From Acheta domesticus (taxonomy: Eukaryota > Arthropoda > Insecta > Orthoptera > Gryllidae), in assembly GCA_031308135.1 (NCBI GenBank), contig JAHLJT010008756.1, forward strand, positions 75,809,397-75,873,396: DNA of 64,000 nt. Direction: 5' to 3'. Shown here in pieces: positions 60,301-64,000 of this stretch. Below the pieces are notes generated by a model that was given only the letters and a program-made list of their open reading frames with translations, was not told where the DNA came from and made no database searches. The translations under genes were made by a program, and so were the position numbers. Every line of letters starts with the position of its first letter. Position 1 is the first letter of the stretch.

Positions 60301-61693
60301 AGCTCTGATCGGTAGCTTTTCGTGGTTTCCGATCAATACCAGGCGAGTTCCCCAGGAGATCAATACCAGGAGTAGAACCTTAACAAACGGGCGGGGACCG
60401 CACGCGAGCTTTCCTACCTCTTTCTTGTCTTATTCTCACTCCTTACTTACACGCACGTACATTTACATTCTTCACACTACCACATATGTTGGGAGACCAG
60501 TTGAGAGATTACAGCTGGAGCGGTGTCCCGCTGGTGGGGGATACGTGGGGGAAGGGATTGTAATCAGACATGTATGTAGCGCCAGATCTCACCAGCCAGC
60601 AGAGAAAGGCCATCGCCACCTCCCGCGATAAAAACATGCACTACTCTTACCACGCTAATTACGTTTTCAAATGACGCGCCTGGAAACACTAGTCATTCGG
60701 ATATACAAATGTTTGGAGCAGATATGATTACGCCACGTCGTACTTGTAATAGAGAAGGTAGAACATCCTGTGACTTCCGTGAAGCGTGTATGGACATTAT
60801 GGTGTAAAAATGAAGTAATCAAATAAACAATTTTCAGGGTAGCGCTCACCAGCATGGCACATCATGAACAAAGTGCTTGTTGAAGACAGGGAAGGTGTAT
60901 AATCGTACAGAAGTGAACGTTTAGTTTTTCGCTAATTGTGGTAAGCTGAGTATTGAAAAATAGGCCCCCTTAGGCCAAACATTCTACATCGATTTTATGA
61001 CGCTGCCTTGATATGAGTAACCTAAACTTTTCCTAGCTAACTCATCCAATGTAATATGTAATTGATTACACGACTTGGATATTATTTTTTTAAAACTAGT
61101 TATTGTTTTATTAAACATTCCTGGGAAATCGCCATAACAGAGGCCCGAATCATTTATATAACAACTTTGACTGAAAAACTGTTTGAAACTAAAATATTAA
61201 CTAGTCGTTCAGAAGTGAAAACCACGTTTTCCCACTTACCCCAATTGACCAAACTTCAAATCCTATGCCTTTCCTTGCGCTTCACATTCTGTTAATAATT
61301 CATTTGCCTGAAAAATCTAATTGTTTTTCTGAATCAAACTAATTAGACGTAAAGAACAAAGGAAAAGCTCAAAGTAGAATCTATTCGTCGGGGGAAAATG
61401 CAATACCCTTAACCGTGCAACTTTCTTTTAAGTGCTTCAACAAATTTTAACTCGCATACAGTACACTAATTTTTACATGTATCCATACATATCGACGAAA
61501 CGTATTGATTTATTTCTTTCCTGAATCATCGCCATGTCCACTTTCAGGCCGGCATCACTGCCTTCCGTGTCATCCAAGACACCTTTCTGGAAGAGGAGAA
61601 GTGCGACCTGAAGGCCGTCGCCATGTTCCCGCGGCAGGCGGTCTCCATGGCTGTACCTAAGAACTCCCCGTTGCGGGACTTCCTCACGTGCGG
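21032..61693 (+). CDS. Ir75: Antennal ionotropic receptor, IR75-group-like; partial gene with seven exons
   Basis: The gene codes for an olfactory ionotropic receptor, a divergent ionotropic-glutamate-receptor relative. In insects these are ligand-gated cation channels in dendrites of coeloconic-type sensory neurons, and the IR75 group mostly responds to acids and amines with co-receptor IR8a. The seven exons total about 453 codons and join in phase at every junction with GT/AG sites. In order they give [53 protein letters not shown] followed by TM1, the pore with [17 protein letters not shown] (the SYTANLAAFLT equivalent), [15 protein letters not shown] and [13 protein letters not shown]75 proteins are around 600 residues, so the signal peptide with early N-terminus and the last membrane helix with tail are missing. 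They may lie outside the window. Introns are 16.8, 3.1, 11.0, 3.6, 2.8 and 2.0 kb. No disabling lesion is seen. Assignment to IR75 rather than a sister such as IR64a is from motif memory. Confidence 0.85.
22680..24240 (+). pseudogene. Decayed R1-clade LINE, RT to C-terminus
   Basis: The piece at 22706-22918 matches RT fingers and palm ([15 protein letters not shown]... in place of LIxxRLEQ...LSxxQFGF). The part at 23210-23480 corresponds to the RT thumb ([11 protein letters not shown], then LKYLGI). The part at 23740-23915 resembles [13 protein letters not shown] (R1-type xxLLxSVxxxxLLYA region) and PIPVSYD. At about 24121-24180 another frame reads [20 protein letters not shown], the typical R1 C-terminus (QLLTGHGCF). 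Stops and frameshifts are abundant. R1 elements usually target rDNA, but this clade also has non-rDNA members; no rDNA is visible here. Confidence 0.75.
24610..24790. repeat. Possible tRNA-derived SINE remnant
   Basis: ttcgggttcaaacccgatcg near 24637 resembles a B box (GGTTCAAACCC-type). No convincing A box or tail was found. Confidence 0.3.
25456..25499. repeat. 22-bp perfect tandem duplication
   Basis: A unit beginning attaattttaagtatcattc occurs twice without mismatch. Confidence 0.9.
27676..27930 (+). pseudogene. Gypsy gag fragment
   Basis: In shifting frames the strand reads [27 protein letters not shown] and, after a stop, [18 protein letters not shown]. These parallel the Gypsy Gag sequence order FxxRxQ, LDxxLRDRLVCGL, LTxxKAxEIATxME. 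It is a short dead remnant. It may be from the same element as the integrase piece at 31845-32130, with the Sola-like insertion between. Confidence 0.6.
28032..28381. other. Unassigned AT-rich sequence between the gag fragment and the Sola-like element
   Basis: No motif was recognised. It may be degraded Gypsy sequence. It ends in the 4-bp target duplication aggt (28378-28381). Confidence 0.3.
29031..29726 (+). CDS. N-terminal part of Sola-like transposase (231 aa)
   Basis: The ATG at 29031 starts a long frame. A basic start ([18 protein letters not shown]) leads to a CxxC pair ([11 protein letters not shown] near residues 54-57), followed by an acidic linker and a helical part with [14 protein letters not shown]. 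This looks like a DNA-binding half. It ends at a stop at 29724 only 8 bp before the next frame begins. The reading that matches the family continues in the frame of the second ORF from about 29703, so a one-base shift there separates the halves. Otherwise the frame is intact, which suggests a recent insertion. Confidence 0.7.
   Translation: MPKIVNTFNTLWCCNPFGLEKHKSRVGKRKITEAMRKKISSLVVGEAICDLCRLKISKIPNTDLSDSTETDSEVKKSSEEEYVAPGVAEEATISNVNNILIPLGQSPLSLRKQTREKSYARRKVSAVNKAVSELFHVSTESNDGEEMLTQFKEKFSNVKTANEKYMILTCLPKSWSEQKIMVEFSVSLHVARTAKLTQNQKGVMTYPDRKYQRNLPCDVKDLVEGFIKRMI
29735..31069 (+). CDS. Catalytic part of Sola-like transposase (444 aa)
   Basis: The frame runs without lesions to the stop at 31067. 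Cysteine-rich pieces lie near residues 65-130 ([25 protein letters not shown]). The likely catalytic core has [11 protein letters not shown] (Asp about 208), [32 protein letters not shown] (Asp about 293), then [24 protein letters not shown] (Asp about 334). This motif set is known to me from uncharacterised, multi-copy insect and hydra proteins that behave as transposases. Which acidic residue is the third catalytic one is not clear. The true start is upstream in the fused reading; the ATG at 29735 is probably internal. Confidence 0.75.
   Translation: MAGMKDTKSVKEKGKKVKKQKRLLLGNLKELYREFKKRHPNYKIGFSSFAGMRPKQCVLAGSPGTHNVCVCTICENTKLMCMSLEHIHQDDAQRNTIDCFIKKLVCESPSPNCFLNKCSECPESETLSELLNFSLKNNLVEEMIYKKWTTTDRAEIITVKANAENFVSNFITYLKKFKAHNFIARAQSSYLKQLKNSVQPGELIVIGDYSENYSFVIQDAIQGCHWNKSQATIHPFIIYYRNFEDNSLQHLCVSIISDYLVHDSAAVHLFQKKLLYCLFQKFSEISKIYYFSDGAAGQYKNRKNFCNVTYHKEDFQVPAEWHFFATSHGKGPCDGIGGTIKRLAAYASLQGTCITTPRELFDWANSNVEGIYFIFTSKEEHEVEAEFLNTGRFVGLKIVPGTRSIHAVIPVSENKIAVRTYSNSPEDPREVVLRNPPSRRGGKK
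31845..32130 (+). pseudogene. Gypsy integrase core fragment
   Basis: The plus strand reads [10 protein letters not shown] near 31865 and, about 100 bp later, [17 protein letters not shown] near 31970. This matches the retroviral-type integrase core DAYSKWxEV ... LVSDNGxQF with its second catalytic Asp. Stops interrupt it. Sequence to about 32460 may be its tail. Confidence 0.7.
32848..33020. mobile_element. hAT-type MITE (173 bp)
   Basis: Left end CAGAGGCGTATCTAGGTATT matches right end (reverse complement) CAGTGGCGTATCTACAGTAT. The flanking 8 bp are ggtgctta (32840-32847) and ggcgctta (33021-33028), one transition apart. An 8-bp duplication with CAG(T)GGCG ends is typical of hAT. Confidence 0.85.
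34700..34945 (-). repeat. tRNA-derived SINE
   Basis: On the minus strand an A box (TGGCCGAGGTGGCC, near 34925) and a B box (GGGTTCGAGTCTC, near 34865) are spaced as in a tRNA, followed by about 150 bp of unrelated body. The polymerase III promoter layout identifies it. Confidence 0.8.
34946..36098. other. AT-rich intronic stretch
   Basis: Nothing recognisable; no paired termini were seen. Confidence 0.4.
36099..37361 (-). mobile_element. Tc1 transposon with TIRs and TA target duplication
   Basis: Left end CAGTAAGTGATCAAAAGGAT and right end (reverse complement) CACTAAGTGAACAAAAGTAT are flanked by TA at 36097-36098 and 37362-37363. The element is 1263 bp, normal for Tc1. The transposase lies on the minus strand and is broken. 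Confidence 0.92.
36352..37201 (-). pseudogene. Tc1 transposase, DD34E type, with frameshifts
   Basis: Three minus-strand pieces follow one another. 37201-36890 starts [17 protein letters not shown] and holds the helix-turn-helix ([14 protein letters not shown]) and [16 protein letters not shown]. 36900-36646 carries MWSDESRY with the first Asp. 36624-36352 carries [12 protein letters not shown] with the second Asp, then [14 protein letters not shown] with the Glu exactly 34 residues on. The first break is a frameshift in the overlap near 36890-36940; the second is a stop or shift near 36625-36650. All three catalytic residues are kept although the gene is dead, so the copy is fairly young. 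Confidence 0.9.
37840..38035. repeat. G-rich purine tract with a 34-bp tandem unit
   Basis: A unit starting gggagaggatggggtagggt occurs at 37933 and again at 37967 (two changes), inside about 190 bp rich in GGG runs. The run spacing would allow G-quadruplexes. It lies 130 bp upstream of the exon at 38169. Confidence 0.75.
38169..38338 (+). CDS. Ir75: IR75-like receptor, S1-lobe exon
   Basis: Acceptor caccctgcag, donor TTCTC|gtgagt; it starts in phase 0 and ends after two bases of a codon. It encodes [20 protein letters not shown] and then the helix [11 protein letters not shown], a position occupied in IR75 proteins by the W-rich S1 segment preceding SSWGY. The split Ser codon is completed by the first base of the next exon. 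Confidence 0.85.
38339..41388 (+). other. Second intron
   Basis: AT-rich. It contains a SINE at 41058-41205. Short frames near 39371-39649 (minus) and 39822-40004 (plus) were not recognised. A 10-bp C run lies near 40857. Confidence 0.6.
41058..41205 (-). repeat. tRNA-derived SINE, family 1, minus orientation
   Basis: Read on the minus strand: tctcgtggcttagggcaaag (A-box part), ctcgcctttcg, tcctggttcgattcccgg (B box), then gtgaaatttgtt...aaacgag and a tail gtgctagtccaacc. The same order of blocks recurs at 58731-58882 on the plus strand. Confidence 0.85.
41389..41556 (+). CDS. Ir75: IR75-like receptor, end-of-S1 exon
   Basis: Acceptor gtccatag, donor TTTCTG|gtatgt. It begins with one base finishing a Ser codon and ends with two bases of a Trp codon. 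It encodes [18 protein letters not shown], then [19 protein letters not shown] and TAETGVF, the best-conserved S1 stretch of IR75 receptors (usual form SSWGYxxNGTxDGMVGxLxxxEVDIG). A CAG|gtgttt site at 41547 is an inferior donor that would break the frame. Confidence 0.9.
41557..44200 (+). other. Third intron, first part
   Basis: AT-rich sequence without recognisable gene or paired termini. Confidence 0.45.
44201..44468. repeat. Tandem duplication, two units of about 135 bp
   Basis: Both units start catcattatgcttttatt (44201 and 44336) and end gtctggatataaatact, with about 80 percent identity between. Confidence 0.85.
44597..44624. repeat. Perfect 12-bp hairpin
   Basis: gtttaactaatg, a 4-base loop (tttc), then the exact complement cattagttaaac. 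It lies 160 bp outside the MULE and has no assigned role. Confidence 0.85.
44785..47471 (+). mobile_element. Mutator-like element (MULE) with long TIRs and 9-bp target duplication
   Basis: The ends, both starting ACTTGTGTCTCGGGAGAGCA, pair over about 62 bp with four differences. The 9-bp sequence gaagacatg flanks the element on both sides (44776-44784 and 47472-47480). Long TIRs plus a 9-bp duplication are diagnostic of MULEs. Size is 2687 bp. Confidence 0.92.
45150..46930 (+). pseudogene. Decayed MULE transposase
   Basis: Across frames on the plus strand one reads [25 protein letters not shown] (45590-45660), [17 protein letters not shown] (45840-45890), then a [17 protein letters not shown] stretch (46050-46110). 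Next come [17 protein letters not shown] (46128-46180) with a likely catalytic Asp, and [10 protein letters not shown] (46210-46240). A 124-residue open piece follows (46387-46761), and then a lysine-rich tail. This is the order of the insect and hydra Mutator-like transposase domain. At 46520-46600 a caaatacaacatgaaa motif is internally duplicated. Many stops make it inactive. Confidence 0.75.
47481..49882. other. Third intron, AT-rich part
   Basis: No gene recognised. A 9-bp cgtggtcca doublet sits near 48164-48180. Short frames near 48456-48710 and 49121-49348 show no known motif. Confidence 0.4.
49883..50543. mobile_element. Possible non-autonomous hAT element
   Basis: The left end cagtccgaggcgg...ggtcaggtctcccc and the right end (reverse complement) cagtggcgggcggtgg...ttggggaggccgg share the CAGT..G.GGCGG start and a CCTCCC block. 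The adjoining 8-bp stretches (tcgccaag and ccggcagg) agree at only five positions, so a duplication is doubtful. Confidence 0.4.
50895..50936. repeat. Perfect 16-bp inverted repeat (hairpin)
   Basis: tttcgaccgccatgtc, 10-base loop, then its exact complement. Further atggcg copies follow at 50950-50957. It is GC-rich in an AT-rich intron. Confidence 0.9.
52084..52499. mobile_element. MITE with inverted ends just upstream of a receptor exon
   Basis: Left end ACGGTGTTATGCATCAGCCG faces right end (reverse complement) ACGGTGTTATGCAACAACCG; the pairing continues GCTA.GCG. An internal copy of caacaaccggctat lies near 52288, and acgccatcagt appears twice inside. No clear target duplication was found. 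It ends 65 bp before the exon at 52565. Confidence 0.75.
52565..52809 (+). CDS. Ir75: IR75-like receptor, TM1 and pore-entry exon
   Basis: Acceptor gttgttccag, donor CGGAG|gtacgg. It completes a Trp codon and ends after one base of a Gly codon. It encodes [21 protein letters not shown], then TM1 ([17 protein letters not shown], about residues 24-40 of the exon), a hydrophilic loop and [13 protein letters not shown], the start of the pore loop. The Cys-x-x-Gly pore motif corresponds to the GAVCQQG region of other IRs. Confidence 0.9.
52822..53220 (-). repeat. SINE family 2 body, minus orientation
   Basis: Read on the minus strand: gctctgatcggtag, gtggtttt..cgatcaacacc, cacacttacaataacatg, gcggtgtcccgttggtggga, then a tail gcgggactaatgaccttagc. 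The middle blocks recur in the same order at 60240-60640 (plus) and the tail at 56005-56030 (plus). Such a tail ending in actaatgaccttag is common in orthopteroid repeats. It begins about 13 bp after the exon donor. Confidence 0.75.
53228..53410. mobile_element. Foldback MITE, about 180 bp
   Basis: The arm near 53235-53276 (cgatgacgttaggtcattgt then tacacc and tgcc) pairs with the arm near 53361-53403 read in reverse complement (cgatgacattaggacattgt). The pairing runs about 45 bp with a few changes and a 75-bp loop. Confidence 0.75.
53440..53562 (-). repeat. tRNA-derived SINE head
   Basis: On the minus strand gggtggctcaggacatctca (A box) and gtcctgggttcgagtcctga (B box) have tRNA-like spacing. 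It is related to the head at 60155-60235 by the shared tgat(g)t..ttgcagtgc block. Confidence 0.75.
53700..55900. other. Fourth intron, AT-rich part
   Basis: No gene found. At 54586-54608 ttaacccattaatgcccact resembles a single piggyBac-type end, but no partner end was seen. Confidence 0.4.
55925..56045 (+). repeat. Short SINE, family 2
   Basis: A tRNA-like head (gcagtgcctcggaccttcctaggttgagtcc, split here by degeneration) joins directly to the tail cgggactaatgatcttagca that also ends the copy at 52822-53220. The long body is missing. Confidence 0.6.
56410..56618 (+). CDS. Ir75: IR75-like receptor, pore and second transmembrane-helix exon
   Basis: Acceptor ctgtgcag, donor GGAAAT|gtacat. The first two bases complete a Gly codon and it ends in phase 0. 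It encodes [11 protein letters not shown], the helix [41 protein letters not shown] and [25 protein letters not shown] is the IR counterpart of the glutamate-receptor SYTANLAAFL gate motif. The end is the start of ligand-binding lobe S2. Confidence 0.92.
56658..57284. mobile_element. Probable piggyBac-like MITE
   Basis: After TTAA (56654-56657) the left end reads CCCTCAGGCGGGCACGTAGC and a little later AAGTGCCGCATT. The right end in reverse complement reads CCCTCCGGCGGGCGCGCCCA and later CGTGCCGCATT. The right TTAA is not intact (taca), so the call is tentative. It starts 36 bp after the exon donor. Confidence 0.5.
57285..58730. other. Fifth intron, AT-rich part
   Basis: Nothing recognisable beyond a GC-richer patch near 58080-58260. 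Confidence 0.4.
58731..58882 (+). repeat. tRNA-derived SINE, family 1, plus orientation
   Basis: aatctcgtggctcagagcga (A box), actctcgcctttcaccgagg, acgcgttcgattaccgtcga (B box), gtgaaatttgttt, aaacgag, cttcacaagggccagtccaa. The block order is the same as in the inverted copy at 41058-41205. Confidence 0.85.
59019..59256. mobile_element. Foldback MITE with near-perfect 105-bp arms and TA flanks
   Basis: TTATACTTCAGTTTTT begins the left arm and its complement ends the right arm. The inner block aatatctcacggtatttcgc and following gtcgttctc, tcgcatgatcg are kept in both arms, leaving a loop of about 30 bp. TA lies at each side (59017-59018 and 59257-59258), as in Tc1/mariner-type MITEs. Confidence 0.85.
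59408..59527 (+). CDS. Ir75: IR75-like receptor, S2-lobe exon
   Basis: Acceptor caatgcgcag, donor TTCCAG|gtatgc; 40 codons, phase 0 at both ends. It encodes [17 protein letters not shown] and [18 protein letters not shown]. The last part is the IR75 S2 signature (EEGIERVRxGxFAFH). It lies 151 bp after a foldback element. Confidence 0.9.
59528..60149. other. Sixth intron, first part
   Basis: No element or gene recognised. Confidence 0.4.
60150..60640 (+). repeat. SINE family 2, plus orientation, with tRNA-like head
   Basis: The head has gtgattcagagcgtcagttg and atcctagggttcgagtctca (B box). The body matches 52822-53220 in reverse complement, with gagctctgatcggtagc, cgtggttt, cacgtacatttacattc and gcggtgtcccgctggtgggg. 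The 3' tail with actaatgacc is not evident in this copy. Confidence 0.75.
61548..61693 (+). CDS. Ir75: IR75-like receptor, late S2 exon
   Basis: Acceptor ccactttcag, donor TGCGG|gtaagc; starts in phase 0 and ends after two bases of a Gly codon. It encodes [41 protein letters not shown] and [17 protein letters not shown] matches the KKNSPYKEMF step just before the last membrane helix of IRs. The next exon, carrying that helix, must begin with one base of the Gly codon; I did not find it in the remaining 2.3 kb. Confidence 0.9.
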
Positions 61694-61712
61694 GTAAGCG
61701 CTTCTCAGGATC

Positions 61713-61790
61713 AGTGGCGTAGCTTCAGCTGCTGTCACCTGGGGCAAAGCTAATGGCGTCATCCCCCCCCCCCCAAAAATTAAGTATAAA
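61713..61790 (+). mobile_element. Single hAT-like terminus
   Basis: cagtggcgtagcttcagctg with a downstream ggggc block and a C run (61766-61776) resembles one end of a hAT element. No matching right end or 8-bp duplication was found. Confidence 0.4.
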
Positions 61791-62179
61791 AATATCTATT
61801 GCTGCAAAATTGCAAAAGAAATTCAGAACTACAGAATTGAAGATAGAGAGTTTTGCTTCAGACAAAGTCTGTTGTACAAAATTAGCTCCTCAAAAAAGGC
61901 CATGTACATTTTTTTTGTAAAAGTTGGTAGTTTTCGCGAAATTTGTTTGAAATTAATGAAACATATATGGGCATCCTGTCGTACATAACGAATAGTGTAA
62001 TATTGCGAGAAAGTATGTGCTGTTGTAGAACCACTAGTTCTTGTTTGTGACTGAATAAATAAAACTTAACATGTTTCTCACAATTCTTGCTCTCGCAAAA
62101 CATTTTATCACAGTTCACCTCGACACTTGTAATGAAGCTCAGCGACATTCGAGTCATTTGTTTTATACTTTGATGGGGG

Positions 62180-62275
62180 GGAGGGTGACTATGAACAACA
62201 CGATTGAGTTCCATGGTACGATCACGGGTTTGATTCCCGGTTGGGGCAAAAATATAGCTGTAGCTTTCTATCACA
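62180..62275 (+). repeat. tRNA-like SINE fragment
   Basis: acacgattgagttccatggt then atcacgggtttgattcccgg (good B box). The A box is degraded. Confidence 0.5.
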
Positions 62276-62279
62276 ATTG

Positions 62280-64000
62280 TCATAGTTCCTACAGCAGTGT
62301 GACGAGAGGCAATCTCAAGCAGGACAGAATGCTAGATATGGTGATGGAAATACGTCATGCTTGCCACATGTCGTCCATACCATCAGGCGTAGATAAATAA
62401 AAACAGGAGCCAGGCTTGGGAATATTGCTAGCTGGGACAAGTCATATTAATCCGATCTTAACATGCCAAATACGTACAACATAGTTTGAAGCGACAACAC
62501 TGTATTATTGCAGAAGCTTCTGATTCTCTGTTGCTTAGGTAACAATCCTGGCGTTACCACTAGACGGCGATCTGTCAACTATACACTAATTTTATTCGTA
62601 GGGCACAATTTTAATGCTGGTACCTACGATAAACCTGCTTCATCGAATTATTCTCAGTGCGTAAAACGTAGTCTATTCTGGTTAGTGAATTTAAATCACA
62701 GATCCCGTTTCACTTACATTACAAATACGCGTAAGGAGATTTGATTATTGTGAACCCTAACCTCAGATATAGTGAACATAGGAAATACAACGTCCTGGAA
62801 ATTAATTCCCTCTTAGAAAATAATATATAGCCTCAGTGCCTCAAATTTCAACACTAGACAGCTTGGAAAAAAGTTCGTCGGCCACAGGTCATAATCGATG
62901 TAGTCTCCTCGTAAGTGAAGGGGCGATCTTTGAATGAGGAACTTAGTGATGACCTTATGACACTTAGTTTCATTGAGGAAACAAAGGTATGTCCTGCGCG
63001 GACTACAACTGGCGGCAACGACTAGCGATTATTTACTTCAGTTTCAAACTTAGTGTTGATATTCCACGGAACAATGAACGTCGTGTTCTACGTAGGCGTC
63101 AGGAAGCGCGCGACTGCCACAGCCAGCCTGGAGATACACATTGTGCAGAGCGGAAATGCGAATGCATTAGCGCCATTCCGCTACCGAAAGGATCTCGTAT
63201 GTTATTAGGCGAGTAGAAGGGCCTTGAGAGTGGGTCGCTGTACCAGCAGTGGAAGAGGCATTGGAGGGGGTCTAGACTGCATTACGATACTTAGAGACAG
63301 TGGGCAATGCAGAATCAAGTATGGAGAGAACACTAACCCTGGAGAAGGATAGAGAGAAACTACTAATGAAATATGTCCAAAGCAAACTGAAAATAATAAA
63401 TTTTTGATGACAAATAAAGATTAAATTTTCAGTTCGTGGTATTAATGTGTTTTGTTGTATCTCAATATTAATAAAATCAAACAATGTGAAGAAATTCTAT
63501 TTAATTTTGACATTATCCGTAAAAGTGAACCCGTGTTATAGTTAACCAAAAATGTTAGTCCCCAGATGTTTACTATACCCCGAGTCGACTGTAGTTGTAT
63601 TTACGATTGTAAACATTCCATATTCGAAACGTGGTTACAGAGAATAGAATACGTACCTGACTGCATATACAAAAGTATTTTTTCGTAGAACTGTAATGTT
63701 ATACCAACATGACACAAAACAAAGGTTGATGGAAGATCATAATCGACGCAGGCCGTTAAGAATTTTAACGTCAATAACAATGAAAGCAAATGAGATATAA
63801 CTGAAGATACAGTATGAATACTTCTATTCCATGAAAAATATATTTATTATTTTTTTCTTTTAAAAAGGTGGTATTACGACAAGTATTGAACGACACACAA
63901 CATATGTTATAAACATTGGACTTTGATGGAAATCTGCTTTAAAGGGTCCTAGTGACGTTAATAACTAGTACGTTGTATATTGACAAAAACCAACTTTTTA
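62280..64000. other. 3' part of the window, no recognised gene
   Basis: Short frames at 62508-62744, 62989-63216 and 63272-63484 (minus) lack recognisable motifs. The final receptor exon was looked for here without success. Confidence 0.4.

Noticed and set aside
61544..61762. Minus-strand frame over the last receptor exon
   Set aside because: Antisense shadow of a GC-rich exon; the plus-strand reading carries the conserved motifs and splice sites. The same holds for minus-strand frames at 21111-21422, 38076-38426, 52512-52970 and 59371-59586.
1..64000. CRISPR arrays, bacterial-type operons or phage-like modules
   Set aside because: No regularly spaced identical repeats and no tightly packed co-directional genes; introns, SINEs and eukaryotic transposons show this is animal nuclear DNA.

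Overview
The window looks like a gene-poor, repeat-rich stretch of an insect nuclear genome. It is AT-rich, has very long introns, and contains one recognisable host gene, an antennal ionotropic receptor of the insect IR75 group. The decayed transposons around it belong to families common in insects: Dong/R4-type and R1-clade LINEs, Gypsy, Tc1/mariner, piggyBac-like, hAT, MULE and Sola. Intron size, the crowd of SINEs and an orthopteroid-like SINE tail suggest a large-genome hemimetabolous insect such as a stick insect, cockroach, termite or orthopteran. That placement is inference only.

Layout. 0-1.6 kb: 3' part of a restriction-like-endonuclease non-LTR retrotransposon ending in a (TAA)n tract, as Dong elements do. 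1.8-9.6 kb: a decayed endonuclease/RT LINE into which two terminal-inverted-repeat elements have jumped (one bounded by TTAA, piggyBac style). It is flanked by an AT-rich repeat whose right copy is a diverged tandem array with a period near 305 bp. 9.6-13.6 kb: dead hAT transposase on the minus strand and an LTR-like sequence with a TATA box. 15.6-18.6 kb: a Gypsy RT/RNase H fragment, microsatellites and a dead IS630/mariner-type transposase.

21.0-61.7 kb: the receptor gene on the plus strand. Seven exons (21032-21340, 38169-38338, 41389-41556, 52565-52809, 56410-56618, 59408-59527, 61548-61693) have canonical splice sites, matching phases at all six junctions, and no stop or frameshift. They encode about 453 residues: the end of the N-terminal region, both ligand-binding lobes, TM1, the pore and the SYTANLAAFLT-like helix. 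The first exon(s), with the signal peptide, and the last exon(s), with the final membrane helix, were not found here. The introns hold most of the mobile DNA: an R1-clade LINE, Gypsy gag and integrase pieces, a 3.2-kb Sola-like transposon with 4-bp target duplication and a transposase broken by only one frameshift, a Tc1 element with a DD34E triad, a 2.7-kb MULE with 9-bp target duplication, hAT and piggyBac-like MITEs, foldback elements, and tRNA-derived SINEs, one family of which is present in both orientations.

No operon-like system, CRISPR array or other organised defence system is visible. The gene content is one chemoreceptor plus layered mobile elements. Most element calls come from motif recognition, paired termini and target duplications read by eye; none was confirmed by a database search.
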